From Balanoglossus misakiensis (lineage: Eukaryota > Hemichordata), in NCBI GenBank assembly GCA_040954595.2, contig CM082597.2, forward strand, positions 3,162,001-3,226,000: DNA of 64,000 nt. The letters are read 5' to 3'. Position 1 is the stretch's first letter. The number at the start of each line of letters is the position of its first letter. Below, one piece after another: positions 48,683-63,100 of this stretch. The notes beneath the pieces are model-generated. The model had not been told where the DNA came from, did no database searches, and saw only the letters and a program-made list of their open reading frames with translations. The position numbers and the translations under genes are program-made.

Positions 48683-51600
48683 TAGCTTACTATATATGTC
48701 CGTCCGTTCGCAAGGCTCACCCATGGACTCATATTCACCAACGTACGTATGCGTATATGCACCTGTATCTATGTGAGTGAAAATACATCATAGATATTCC
48801 ATATTTGATCTGTGACCTCATCCCCATAAATAATACGGCAGGCCATTAAATAGATGTTCCTTGTGTACGCTATCTCTTGAAACATGGTTTAACAGTCCAC
48901 TCTAATCCCTTGAGAACGCTTGTAAAGCAGCAGCTATCACTTGACATACTGCACACTAATTTTATTGATATTGATTTCGCGAAGCTTGAAGGTCTATGCA
49001 ATAGTATGTATGTAGGCCTATGTATGTATATGTATGAAAGCCAGAAATCTAGAATATAATATAAGGAAATTAAGATGCCAATCTGTATCGTCAAAAATGA
49101 GATTTCTGAAGACTTTCTTGTCCTTAAGTCTCAGAAACAGAGCTGGGCAACCAGTCGTACTGAACAGGGATCAATAATTATATTTTTTCCCTAAAATACT
49201 TGTTCGAACTTCCTCGCCGTTTGCCATCAGATTCACAACCACCGTAAAATAAAACGACGACCCCTCGATTGAGATAACTGCGACCGATAATAAGAAATTC
49301 GATTTAGCAGAATTTTATCTATAGTCTGATTGGATTAATTCCGATCAAGCTAAGATAAAGCACACGTAAGTGGTGAACGTGATATAATAGCCTTTAGTTA
49401 GATGGGAGATAAACGTGTTTTGCTCAGAAACGGAGATTATGTACTGTCATGGGTACACACATAATTGTTATACGAAATTCTAACCTTTCCTTTGCGAAGA
49501 ATCTTCTGCCATTTCGCCAAACAAACAGGCAACATCCCCCAACGCCCTGTCTTCTTAGCCACGAATATCACTTTTCATTTGAGTATCTGAGTATCATTCA
49601 GCACGATCTTAAGTCTTCGTGTGTCTCGCTGACACGTCACAAACCGGACGTCACGCGTCAAGTCACGACTTCACCCGTTTTCTGCCTAATCGATTTTACT
49701 ATCTAATGAGCAATGTTATATCCATGTATAATAATGACACGCAGAGAGAAGCTATTCCTCACAGCTAATGTACAGTCACCATTTACCGTTTCTTTTTAGC
49801 TTTGATCACTTTGGAATGTTTTCAATACTGGGGAATGCAAGTTATTCGAGGCAAGCCGAAGTCGTTTACACAAACTAAGCCATCGTTGATGATAATAACA
49901 ACAAAACCAATGCAAGGCAGGGTCCAAGACTTCTGCAAGCCTCCGCCATACCTTGAATAATACATAATGATGACAGAGAGACAGTTATGGTCGCCTAATA
50001 GTTGTCAGAGTAATCAACGCTGAGTGATTTCTTGCAATATCCGCTGACTAATCGCCCGAAGACAGTGATTACCGGCCGCGTGCGTCGAAGTTTAAAGTCA
50101 TTTACGAAGAGCCCGCCACTTAACAAGCGACTAACACTTATTTCTGCCCATTCGCCGTCTGAAAACAAATTATGTCTAAAAATCCGCCGGCCATGCGGAT
50201 AAATTTCATGATTAGTCTGATAGTAAGCAATTTGTCAAAAATCTTCTATTGCCGAAGTCTTATCTTGCTATTGCCTTTTGCTAGCCACTAACCAGAAACG
50301 GATATCTGATGAAATAGCGTTCGTGTATAACACGTTTTCCTTTGAGGTACTTGTACTGATGCAGATTAGCAGTGTTACATGTACAGGGGTGTCATTTTGC
50401 CCTTGTCACTGTCTTACGTTGCACACACGGGTTGGCATTTATTAACAGCTTAGCTGACGTGTAGACGGTCCATAACCTCTGGTTATAGTCCTACCTTATA
50501 CGACTGAAAACAAAGATTCCCACTTACTCTTAGATACTGTAGCATAATAGACACTTCACGCGCCTTTCATGTATGTCTCTCACACCATCCTTTTCCGGTC
50601 ACGACATTGTTGATGATGTCGTCGAGTAACACTTTTTGCTGCTTAACAATTAATGCACGTTTAGGTTGACTATATAAAAAATTAAAGCCTATATGTCTAG
50701 TCTTTTCTGAATTTTGTTCGGTTAATTTCTTTTGAGGGAGTAAAATTCTCAACTAATATCTTACCTTCTGTTGTTGAATCTGATAACGGTACGAAGAATT
50801 TGTTTGGTCATTCTCCTGTAGACACAGCAGACGATAACCGTTAGATCAACGCAGGAGAAGTCAGACCTGTCCTTGAAGAAAGCCCGCCGACTTGAATTAT
50901 TCCGACTGCAGTTTGTTGCGTTGTATATGCTTTTCACGGATTAGTGTCAGTAGATTTCTCCGGCAAATACTCGCTTGTTAGCTTCACATCGGATAATCTG
51001 GGTTGCACTGTTGCTCGGAGACGCGAAACCAGATCTGTCCGCCCGTCGCCTGTGTTTGTAGAATAATAACATTTGTACCAGACCACGCCCTCTGATGACG
51101 TACCGGGGCTTTACAGATTTGTCTTTGTCCGCTCTGTGACACTGATCAGATTTTGATGACATAAACCCATTTGTTGCGATTTGGGAAGCAGTCGGCAACG
51201 TTTTGTTTGCATGCTGTGATGCCGAGCTGGATGCTTCAGTGATGTGTATGTTCCGTAAGCTGTTAAGATTCGACCTCAGTGGAAAAGAAACTGAAGACGT
51301 GACACTCGCCACGGATTCACCATGATGAGAATTTGTGTCAACCAACAATATCTCTCTCTACATATGCATTGCCATGGCAACTGCCTCCTTGCCTGCAAGG
51401 CATCTATCCATCTAACAAACGTGCACCCGCACTCGAGAATGATTTTTTTTTCTCTGTGAGTAAGCACACAATCAGAACGTGATTTCTGTAAAATTCGTGT
51501 GCTAAATTCCACGCCGAAAACTGTACAGGTCAACACATATATTTTTCGAGATTGGCTCGCGGACGTAGAAAAGATTACTCGACTCGCAGAAATGGATAAT

Positions 51601-52699
51601 GCGGTACAATTTATATTCTGGTGTGCAAAACCGGTGCGATTCACCGCGGGGGAACACGCCTACATTCCAAGCTTGAACGCCCAGGTTCAGTTGTATTTCC
51701 CGGGGGAACGAATCATATTTGTACCAAACACCAGCTGGGACTTTCTATCTACATGTACTACTGTATGAAAGACAATGCGTATAACGCCAAGGTCGTGCAC
51801 GCAGATTTGTTTTCTTTTTCCTCATCAGAAGATCAAAAAGAGTTCCCTTGAATAACTTCGTAAGTTGTATTTGCTTGGGAGTACCATCGAAGAGCCCCAT
51901 CTAGTCCCAGCTGTTGAATGAGTTAAATACTTTTACCATACACCAAGTTGTTGCAAAACTGATATAGCAGTTAAGATATTCAAAATATCGGTTTTCGTTT
52001 GATATGGGATATACATTAAAACCGTTTTTTTATCAATTATTCAGATAGCCCTGTTATTTCAATGCTTAAGATCTCCTATTAACGACCACTATGCACTCCT
52101 TGTCTATCTCTCCGCGTGTGTCACTGCGTATCAAAAAAAAAAACATTGGTCAAAAGCACGCTGGAAATTTATCACCAAATACTATATGCTATTCCAGTAG
52201 AATGGTGGTTAGATGTGAACGCCCTTCGGATAAAGACGGGAGTCACGATTTCTCACGGGCGCGAGGGGAAGAGAACTTCAGCCGAGCACTCAAGTATAAA
52301 GAAAACGTGATCACGAGGATAGAAAACAGATAGTTATCGCTAGACGGATTTATCAACCATGCACGATCGTTCGTTGCCATGGTATTCTGCCTTCCTCAAT
52401 CCATTCCGCATCAAATGCCCGCTCCTGATTACTCGCGAGCAAAAGACTCCCATTATGTTTATACCAAGTGATCTCAAATGTATCGAGATAATTCAGTCAC
52501 TGTGATGTACCACATGGCCTAAAGCTCCCCAAGTTGGACGGCACAGTCGCTCACTTTCGACACAATAATTATAATTTTTGATAGCTTTGTATATGCTGTT
52601 CTGTTCACTGAAATAAGCTCTTTAACTGTTTGTCACAACACAAGAAACCATTCTAAGAATTATCTCTAATTTCAGGGATTTGTGGATGAATTGCAATGT

Positions 52700-52947
52700 T
52701 TATAAACAAACAAACGCAGCGCGACGACCGCTCCGCTCCCAGCCAGACTCTAGTGCGTGTCGGCCTCGGGGCGCGAGGGCAGTGGTACTTTTATTATGCA
52801 AATAGAGTACACATAAGACCTCAATGGGAAATATTCATTAGTGGCGAAGGGAGACTTGTTTGACTCACTGACTTTCAGTGCCATCGTGTTTTCGGAGTTC
52901 ACACTTTCATCGGTGTTGACGATGACGTTTACATGTAGTTAGACGGT
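52700..52947 (+). other. Possible non-coding first exon of the TRPC gene
   Basis: A CpG-richer patch (CGCAGCGCGACGACCGCTCC at about 52717) is followed by sequence ending in a strong donor, AGACG/GTAAGT at 52947. The first coding exon at 54264 is preceded by an acceptor-like GCTTCAG at 54238, so a 5' UTR intron of about 1.3 kb is plausible. No transcript evidence. Confidence 0.3.
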
Positions 52948-54026
52948 AAGTTTTATACACACAATAATCAGATGGACCACAGCATGAAGTGTACTTATGT
53001 GTATAAGTTATAACTTCGTCACTTTCGCCACTGTCTCGTCCTTTGAATGGGTGTGTTTTGGCATGGTTTGGTAGCTCCATGGTTTTGGTCAGCTGCCAGA
53101 GGATCTCTCAGCAATCGACAGTCAGTGAGTCAACCTCCAGAGAACAAATATATGCCATTCACAGCTCATCGTCCTGGCTCATATTTTAGATTAATGTAGA
53201 AATCTTTCTCGAGTCATGGAAGGTAAATGCCACCCCCACCCACACTTAGTGATTACGTAAGGCATTGTGAAGGATGGCCAGATCTTTTGTATGACGCACT
53301 CCGCTCTGTTCCCTCTGAAGTCAGAGAAATGCATGTTGACAACAGTGACATCAGAGTATTTGTGTTTTTTTCAGACATGTTTATTTATCACTTCAAACAG
53401 AGCAGCTAGCAAAATGCTCCTGTATCAAACTTCGCACACATATGTCCTTGTGCGAGATAGCTGCAGTGGTTGCAACCGGTGCTGCCAGGTTGTCTGTCGT
53501 TCGCTACAAATGTTGCGAACACCAGTCAATCCAGGAACAACCGCTACAATATCATTGCAGCTATGTGCGATACAGTCCTACAATAATTAAGCCGTGTTTG
53601 TTTGTGCAAATCTTCGAAACAATGGGCATGGCCGACACAAAGGGCATATTCAATAGTTACGCTTCAGCAATTATTTGGAGTATGTGTTATAACTCGCCAC
53701 ATTCAAAGGAATTACACATGGCATGACAGTCGGGGGCCAAAGGTGGACACGCGGAGGTGGTTCTTTACTGCCAACCAAGTATCTGCCACAAATCGCTAGC
53801 TCAAAACATGGAGATCAAGTACGGTACAGCAAACGAACGTCCACCAATGACGAATGAGTCAGCTGACCCTGAATTATAGAGAACACTTTCATCTGTCCAC
53901 GTCAAACCCGGCGCTTTACAAATACTGACTCATCGACTCGTGCACAGTACCGTGACGAAACCGTTTGGAGAACAAGTTCCTCACATAGAGTAACATGCAT
54001 TTAGTGTGCCAAATCCTTGAAGTCAA

Positions 54027-54125
54027 ACCTGTGTATAGTTGCCTCTGTATAGTGGCCACTTTGTTATAGTCCCTGCGTGATGAACGTGTCTAAAGACCAC
54101 CTGTCTATAGATAAAGGCAAGTTTA
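54027..54125 (+). repeat. Degraded dispersed repeat
   Basis: The CCTGTGTATAGTTGCCTCTG, ATAGTGGCCACTTTG and CCACCTGTCTATAGA strings look like internally repeated remains of a widespread short element; only one copy is in this window, so the call rests on style of sequence. Confidence 0.3.
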
Positions 54126-54263
54126 GTAAATTCCGTTGACTGGCCATGGTATACAGGTTTTACTGTCATTATTTCGCTGACCCCTGGTTCTTATCTACAG
54201 CTCAGAAAATACTCACCACTCTGTTCACGTTTGCTTCAGACAAACGGACAACGAGAATCTCTA

Positions 54264-57200
54264 ATGGCAGACATCCACGAGACACTGAAGAATTTCTACC
54301 TGCAGGCGGTTGAAGATGGCGATGCAGAGGCGGTTGGGTACGCCTTGCAGAACAGACAGCTCTTCGATGTGAACGGGAGAGACTACAAGGGGAGATCGGC
54401 GCTCATTCTGGCCATAAACGGTGATTCTTATGGTGAGTTTTCGGTGCTAGGACGCTGCACTCTTTCTTCAAGGTAGAATAATGCTAAACTTGGGGGTATT
54501 TTGTTGAGCTTAGAACATGAATATTGTTCCCCTCCATGCGTGTTCACACACTGTCTTTAGAAGTGGTTGATTTTACCAGCCCACACCATCTGTATAGACA
54601 GACAAGAGCTGACTATATGTTACATACCATGCCCATGCTGATGTTGTGATGTTTTGTATTTTGCGCTAAATGTATGACAGAAATCCTCCGAACCCTCTTG
54701 CGTCACGGGGTCAGCATTTCCGATGCCTTCTTGTACGCCATCGACGAGGGCAAATACGAAGCTGTCAAGGTATTCTGTCAGTTTGCACTCTCGTTGAAGG
54801 TAAGCTAGAACTTCTTATTGTGTGTGGGTGCATTGTTTGAGTGAAGTCCTAAATACTGGCTGTATGATATTTGTACAGCTCATCAATTCTCTCCACACGT
54901 TCTTTGTAAACGTAGCCTCTATGATACATAGCCCTACACCCCTTTCCTTATTTTGATTTCTGTAGCAATCAAAAAGCATTGATTTATTGAACACCGGAAG
55001 TGACAATGAGGAGCCGTGTATCACCCCTCTGGTCAAAGCAGGCCAGTGCAACGACTATCACATCACTAAGGTATGTGTCATTACCTGGTTATAGTCACAG
55101 TCCTTGTGTTAAAATGTACTGCAGGCCGCGCTGTGATGAGTGATAAAGTCAGCTATGTGCCAATCACGATATTGCTTGCATTGTGGACAAAATGGCCGCT
55201 GTATGACGTCACATGAATTGACAAGATGGCCGCTCTTTCACCGATTGTACAACCTCGTTTATGTACTACTTTAATCTGTTGTCTTCCAGTTGTTGCTGCA
55301 GTATGGAGCTGTCATGCCTGATCCAGAAAGATTAATTTCTGGCTCTGAAACGTCCTTGGAGATGTCACTATCCAAATTACACATCTACCAAGCTGTTGCC
55401 AGTGAATCCTACATCTCATTAACATCCGAAGATCCCATTGGTCATGCTTTTCAAGTAGGCATTTATTGAAATAATGGTCATCCTCTCCTAGTTGAAATAC
55501 GCCTGTCTTGTGGACTGTTATCAAGGCCACTAAAAGCAGCTGGTTTAAATTTTCATGTTTGGCCACGAATAATATTGATTGCAATGTCTACTTTTGTTAA
55601 CCTTGCAGCTCAGTGTCCGCCTACGACATCTCAGCTTAGAAGAATATGAATTTAAGCAGGAATACACAGAACTTTCCAATAAATGTGAACAGTTCGCCGC
55701 CGACCTGCTTTCACAGACACGTGACAAGGCCGAAATCACCGCCATCTTGACGCACGATTCTAGTAAACATGAGAGCAGTAAGCACCCTCAGGATGTTTAT
55801 CGTGCCATGGAGGCTGTGTTCCTCTATCAAAAGAAGGTTTGTTTGTGTTTTAATTTCCATATAAGATACCGTACGTATAGCCATATATGGTCATACTGGC
55901 ATGTGTAGTCTTCTAATGCTTATGTCATGGTGGACTTGTTTCGCGTTGCCACAAATATTAAGGAGATATGTGATTGGCTATACCGGTAGATATCTACTGT
56001 CCGCGCATGGTAACTATGGCTACGGTTGCATGGGTGACTGTATAGATGTACATCTTTCAATCAAACTGCAAGGAAATGGCACAATGTGGCAGACTTTTCC
56101 GCAGTATACTATAGTAAAAGCGAAAGGGCGATAACTAATGTGTGCCTGTATCATCTTTTTACTTCCTCAGTTCATCGCACATGCGCACTGTCAGCAGTTT
56201 CTGATTGGAGAGTGGTACAAAGAGCTGAAGAACAAGATCGATAACAACCAAATTGTTCTTGGTCTGACGTCACTGCTCATAGCGATCAGTTATCCAATTC
56301 TCTCAATCCTGTATATGATATTCCCAAAAGGGAAATTGGCAAAATTCCTCCGTATTCCGTAAGTGCATGAATTGTTCAGTCACGATTATTGTGCTGTATT
56401 GAACCGTTTGGGTTTGTGTTAGCAACTGGACATATAGATGCAGTTTTTGACCTACAGTTTACTTTGGAATGTGGAAGAGCCTCATATGTTTTTATATATC
56501 TGTATATATCCGTCTATTTCTTTGTTTGTTTACCTCGCAGATTCGTCAAATTTGTCATACACGCTGCCTCGTACCTGACATTCTTGATACTGTTGCTCAT
56601 GACGACCACGCATGTCAAGTTCTCGGTTGGCTACTGCACGTCGGAGTTTACTCAGAGAAACGACATCATCCGGTGTCTGAAGCAGGGAGCCCTGATCCAA
56701 CAGGAACGTGGGCCACCCCCTACAATCATAGAGTGGTTTATTGTTGTATGGATTGTTGGTGAGTCTGGGTCGACTTCTGTTTTTTTCATGTGTATATTTA
56801 TTACATTGTTGACAAGTGCTTAATATATTGTGCGCTTATAATAAGAAATATGTTTTAGGTGACTGCTTAGGCGATCAGGCAAAACCTCCATACATTTGTT
56901 AGTTGCATGGTTATCATTTACACAAACTATTTTCTTCCCAGGATTTACATGGAGAGAAATCAAAGAATTGTGGAAAAATGGAGTCAGTGCGTATCTCAGG
57001 GATGCCTACAACCTGATGGACTGGTGCCAGTTATGTTTGTATTGGTGCGTGATTGGTGTCCGTATCGTGGCTTACTTGCAAATAAATGTACTTGAGGTGA
57101 GCCACCTGTGGATGTATAGAAACATCTAGCATTCAGGGTCATTCTGCTAGCGTTGTATACAACTACAGCTAGGTTTCAATTAAGCAGTGAGTTTGAACTA

Positions 57201-60127
57201 TCATCAAAACTTAGGTCAGGCCTTATGCCTTCCTGATGCATAAATTTAGTGCAAGGGGAAAATACGATTAATACTTAGAAATTTAAGTAAGTATATGCTC
57301 ATTCAAATTTGTTTCCATAGCAATATCTACGCGGATGCGCCATTGATATCAATTGTACTAGGCCAAAAATCGTGTAACAAATTCTTTTCAGTCCGAAAAT
57401 ATTAGCCGGACAATTTGCATCGTCAAACCCCTATTACAAAGTTTGGCTGTTTCCTCTGATATGTCTCGCTAATTAATGATGTCTTCTTCAGATGTCTAAC
57501 AGCCAGACAACACAACCACCACCCCCAAGCAAGCGTGATGTCTCCGGACAAAACTCGTCGGCTTTATACCAGGACGAACAACTGAACCAACTGGCGCGGA
57601 TGATCATAGAGAATCTCACGGCCGCCATTGTATCAGGCAACGACAACACCGAAGACGCGGTCAACCGACTGAGCGACATGGTGACAGGTTTGCTGGGTTC
57701 AGGCGGCGGGACAACTGCACAGCCCAGCGCAGGAAACATTGATGATTCGTCCTTCGATGACGACTGGTGGGCTGACGCTTCCTGGTACGATGCGTACGAA
57801 TCCGACGACGCTTTCAACACGATGCGAACCAGCTGGGATGAGTGGGACCCCACTCTCCTAGCCGACTGTATATTCGCCGTGGCAAACATCATCAGCGTTC
57901 TCCGCATACTCAGACTTGTTGTCATCGACCGTCACGTCGGACCGATGCAGATCTCCATGACCAAGATGATCGTTGATATCATGAAGTTCTTCTTCATTTT
58001 CGGCTGGATATGGGTCGCATTCTCGCTCGGCATAACGCAGGTTTACTGGGCATATAATGCCCAGGACGTATTAGACTGCTACTCACAGCCAAACACAACA
58101 AACTGTAATAGTGCACCTTTCTCCAGGTAAACTTTGTGGCCAATCCTGGTTTCATTTTCTATTCCTAATAGATTAATTGAGCAATGTATGTCTTACAGAG
58201 TTAAAACAAGAAACCACATTTGTTACTTAAGACAAAGACACTGCGAAAATAGCCAGTAGTTTGAGTTACTGGTCCTTTAACAAAATCGTTCGTGACGGGT
58301 AATGACGTAACTTGTTTTCTTTTCTTAACAAATAGTGTTAGTGCTAGTATGAACACACTCTTGTGGTCAATGTTCGACCTGATGTCTCTCGATAACCTGG
58401 ACACCACGGCTAATCATTCGTCGACTGAGGGTTTCGGGGCGTTCATTTATGCCATGTATATGATAATTGGCTTCACCGTTCTACTGAATTTGCTGATAGC
58501 AGTAATGAGCAACACCTACACGAAGATCGAGGTAAGGTTGTTCTGAGACATTTGAGTCCACCAACTTGTATAACCACAGGGCGGACCATGTCATGTCATG
58601 CATTTTCCTGATCGAAAACAATATGCAAATTCATTCTTAGTGTATTCTGCTCTTAACATACCACAACCGCGACTCCATTGTAGGAAAATTCAGATATGGA
58701 ATGGAAGTTCTACAGAGCAGAGATCTGGGTCAGCTATTTCGAGAATGGTGCAACACTGCCAGTGCCCTTCAACATCATCCCCACCCCCAAGTCACTCTTC
58801 TACCTACTGAAGCATGTCGTCTGCTGTTACGCCTGCAGAAGTCCACCAACGGTATGTGTATTTTCATGACTGCTTTATGCATGTACAACCGTATCACACA
58901 GCAGAAACTGTAGTACCAGGCGTAAACATGTTGGTCAATATAAAAAGTCGGTTGGCAGACAAGTGGTACACGAGAGGATAATTTTGGGAACGTATATTAT
59001 CTTCACGCGTTCTTGCTGCATTTGATAAATTGTTATACTTTGTGTCGTTTACGATGGAACATGTGTTGTTCGTCCTCTGTCACGTGAGAATGCCCTCTCA
59101 TATAATTGACTAGCCACTGGAGTTCGGAAAATGGTCTATTTAATATTTAGATATAACTTTATTTTTATTTCAGAGGAAGTCCTTCAGGCAAAGTATTTCA
59201 AAAAAGAGAGCGCGCAATCGGCAATACCAAGTGAGTACTTATTCAGGCATTCCAACTTTCTTATGTTCTGGACAACATATCCAAGTAAATATTCATCAGA
59301 CATGGCCACTTCTTACAAGTGTTTTCGTTTTCCTTGGGGTTATATTGGCCAAGTAAGTCAACAGACCTTTCTCAATATGCTGGGGGAAGGGCCAGACGTG
59401 TGAGTCACCATACCTTTTGAACACACAAAATCCAACTGACCTGTTTGATGTCCATACAGGCCGTGGTCAGTCGGCTCGTTCATCGCCATTTTGCAAGCAA
59501 GAGCGCCGACCAGGATGACGACAACGTTCCCGCCAAAGTGTCCGATTTCAAGGAATTCAAAGAGGAGACCATTAACTACAGGTACCAGTCATCGACCTAG
59601 CGAATATTTTATTTATTTATTTATTTACACTGTTAACGAACGTCCGAATTACCCATTGAGTTATAGTCAACGGGGTTTATTATTTATTTATTAGGAATGA
59701 GATATTCCGCCTCACCGAGAATCTGATGGAAAGGATGCAGGGAATTGAACGTGCTTTGATTCAGTCAGCATCATCTGGCAACAACGTCGCGCTGCAGGAG
59801 GCTTTGCTCGCTGTAGGTGCCGACGTTACCCGCCGATCTTCAAAGAATACCAAGGGGAAGATGGTGGAAGAAGTTCACAGATATCACTCGATCATGCAAC
59901 GCGCCGTCGCCGAGACCGACGCGCTGGGCAACCCTGTGGCAGCGCCATCCGTGCCGGTGTTCAACAAGGAGTCCAGGCGGGGCTTCAGGCAGCGGCGCGA
60001 GGCAGACGCCCGCGATCGTGGGCCGTACGGACATAGAAACGGCGTTGCCAATCCCGCGTTTGAGGGTGAATATGTGCCCATGCGCAGGTCAGATATTCCC
60101 ATGACGACGGCAATGCCGCGACGGTGA
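54264..60127 (+). CDS. TRPC-type cation channel, TRPC4/5-like, with long S3-S4 loop
   Basis: A receptor-operated, calcium-permeable plasma-membrane channel. Fourteen exons (54264-54432, 54681-54799, 54966-55070, 55290-55454, 55609-55836, 56171-56358, 56541-56758, 56942-57096, 57492-58126, 58336-58531, 58684-58851, 59174-59230, 59460-59581, 59695-60127) give 985 residues. There are N-terminal ankyrin repeats (residues about 1-150), [19 protein letters not shown], and S1 from about residue 325 ([16 protein letters not shown]). S2 contains [21 protein letters not shown]4-S5 is [20 protein letters not shown] then [10 protein letters not shown]. The pore turret has two cysteines ([10 protein letters not shown]) and LLW replaces the usual LFW. 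The TRP box is EWKFYR (about 732-737), followed by [13 protein letters not shown]. About 100 residues are inserted between S3 and S4 (from residue 450). The end is a basic, Arg-rich tail. Confidence 0.92.
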
Positions 60128-63100
60128 TGACGATGAAGATAATAACGATAATGATGATAGTGATGGTGGTCGTGGTGGTGTTTGTGATTATAGACAGCTG
60201 TGATGATATTCGACATGTTCGAGTGTATAACGCAAAACATGATCAAGAACTGTAAGAGACATCATGTCTATCATAAAAAAAAATTTACAGTCAAAAAAAT
60301 GGTGTTGCTTGTATAGGGGAAATATTTACTGTCTTAGAAGTATCCGAAGAAGGTTTTTATTGAATATATATTTTTGTGTTCGTGTTTTGTAATATTCATA
60401 TATTGTGACACCATTTAACAGCACGTATAAGCATCAGGGAAGAATGAGGCCTTATACACGGATGTTGTTATTATTTGTAATAAATTGAAATTCATATCAA
60501 TATGATAACATGCTTATTTGGTGTTCAACCTCCAACATCCACAGTGCATTACCGGGAGATCTCCATGGTGCTTTTGTCGTCTGGTGATGGATAGGCGAAC
60601 CATTTCCCAAGCATGTAGGTGATAAACAATCACAGCAATGCCAGCCCCCCCCCCCCCCCCCCCTCTCCGTGATAGGATAAAGATTCGGACTAAATGGACG
60701 GAGTCGAAAAACACCATGGGAACAAACGACCTCGTATTGTTGATAAATCGATTTGGTGATGTCTATCGTTCCAAAAGGAAAGCTATATCTCCCTGGACAG
60801 GGATTTTTATGTGAATTTTCTGGAGCTCCGTCCAGACACCGTGAAATCGTGACTCGGTGTAATATTAATCATTGAGATAGAACTCAATTTTGATATGCAC
60901 GCGAGATAGCAAACGTCAGCTTCGGCATTTTTAAGCGAGATGTGGGACTCATTATTGTCACAAGTGAGCCAGCATGCCTTATTTAGTCAACTCGAACCTT
61001 CTCATATTTTACTCGGATATATGAACGAGTAGAATGCTTTTGTTGATAAACCAGAACTCAGCATGTGTATAGTTTGCACGGCTACATGTAGATTGTTTTC
61101 AGTTCAGGCAAAAATTAGCGGCGATGAGCTGTAAATAATATCGCCTTTCGTAAAATAAATGTATTTATTTGTCCCTAAAGACGATCTGTTTGTCGATAAT
61201 TTGCAAACATTTAATGCGCCCGCATTCGTGTTACATGAAGGAGACTATAGTAGAATCGCTAAGGTCGACGCCCTTTCAACCTGCACACTCCTGGTTTGGA
61301 AAAATACGACTTTTTCCTGAATCTCAGGTCAAGACACCCTGTAGCTAGCTGTCAATTACCATATGAGGCGGGGCGTGTATCACGTGGGTAGATGCAAAAC
61401 TCCCGACATTCCCTGACGAGAGGCCAGACCAGGCTTGGGCGTCGATGCGTGAGCACTGCACGCCGAGGTTCTCCTGATCTCGACTGCTATCTTACCTCTT
61501 CCTCTCTTATCTTCTTCTTCAAACCTCTTCCACGCTTGTGGGAATACTTCTCTGTAACAGCTGTGAGGTTTACTTCTTGGTCTCTTTGGTTTATTTGGTT
61601 ATTTCAGAGTTTTCTTGTACGGCACTGGTGACCGGTGCCGCGGTGGGCTGATGTCAACAATGATCAATGCAGGTCGTAGCACATGTTCTGCCATGCGCAA
61701 AGCTTATAGCCAAGGGTTTATGGTTCGGCATCGAAGCTGTGCCGTCTAGCCTTGTTTGTGTCGACGTTCCTACGTCTGTTTATTTGTCTTTTGGGCTTCG
61801 TTAACGTATATCTTGCGTCTTGAATTTGTAGTGTTGTGTTGGCAGCGGCGCGGTGGGAAAAAATCGTGTTGCACGTACGCTCGCCTGGCTTCCTTTGTTC
61901 TAATACAGTGTTGCAACTGTTGAATAGGGGAGTTGATTTTTATCGATCGGTTGCATCATGCCGTGTGTAGGCAGGGCGGGAAGCAGGGAAAACGTCGTGG
62001 TCGAGGTCAGTGAAACTGCTTTCCCACTAGTAGTAGACAAAAACTTTAAGATTCAGCCGAATGACAAACGGCTAAATTAAATAAAACTCAACGCTTGTGT
62101 AGAGACAGTCTAATGCCCATCAGGCCGACGGATTTATCGCCGCCTGATGGAAAGGGGAACAGTGAAGTGAGAAATTGAGGGGAGTCACCAAATTTTCAAT
62201 AGCTCACCTTCATAACCCCTGTATTACATCATGGCGTTCATTTAGTATGACATTATAATATATCGTTCACGATTACATTAAACACTCACACTTTTGTAAC
62301 AGACAATATAATTTCTTTTCATCTGTAGGCGCTTTGACCTTACAGTGTTCTTGTTGGCGGCTTCTGTGGTCTGGTTTTGGTCTGATGTGGTTTTGGTTTT
62401 GGTCTGGTTTTGGTTTGGTTTGGTCTGGTTTGGGTCTGGGTTTGGTTTGGTTTGGTCTGGTTTTGGTTTGGTTTGGTCTGGTTTGGTCTGGTTTTGGTTT
62501 GGTTTGGTTTTGGTCTGGGTTTGGTTTGGTTTTGGTCTGGTTTTATTATATGGTGTGCGTCCAAGTGTTAGTGTGTCTGTTTTGCCAGACAAGCGGACGT
62601 CAAAAAAATCTGAGTTGCGCGCTGATTTCTTATTTTGTATGACGAGTCTGCCCTAACTGTTGTCAGGCTGCAGGAGGGAATTTCCATCGAGGTTGGAAAA
62701 AAACTGCTTGACAGTCTAGGGATTTTCTATATTCACACTGGAATGAGTACTGAGCTGATGCAGCTACAGTAGCGAATTTCCTAATGGAGATGGCCCCTTT
62801 AGATATTCGAATCACACTATATAATTTTTCACGCATTTGTAAAATATATATGTATGTTCTTTCAAGGGAATATATTTAGTACGTTTATAACGTACGCTAT
62901 TTTGGATGATGAAATATTCATACGCTATCTCCACTAGTAAAGGTGATGAGTGATAGCTGAACGTAAGAAAAGTAAATAAAATAACGTTTTGTTTTGTGAT
63001 ATCAGAACCCGTAAATTTCACGTGGCTTTAACAGTAATTGTACTTTGGGCTTGATTGGTGCCTTGGCAATCACGGCTGCATTATCGCGCAGTTGTTAAAC

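Larger units (their letters stand above)
48130..54263. other. Gene-poor stretch before the TRPC gene
   Basis: Six kilobases without a convincing coding region; open frames near 51.5 kb and 53.3-53.8 kb lack family similarity and splice support. It includes a (CTGT)n run at 48616-48640 with a following (CAGC)n run, a poly-A at about 52134, a likely TRPC 5' UTR exon at about 52.7-52.9 kb, and a degraded repeat at 54027-54125. NHL promoter elements should lie near 48.13-48.5 kb. Confidence 0.5.

Noticed and set aside
53227-53800. Four overlapping frames of 60-107 codons upstream of the TRPC gene
   Set aside because: No similarity, no consistent splice borders, and different frames overlap each other; likely chance.
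61392-61631. Frame of 79 codons near the right end
   Set aside because: No family similarity and no context; rejected as chance.
62278-62656. Overlapping frames rich in KPNQT or WFWFGLV repeats
   Set aside because: They come from the G/T minisatellite, which lacks stop codons by composition on both strands.
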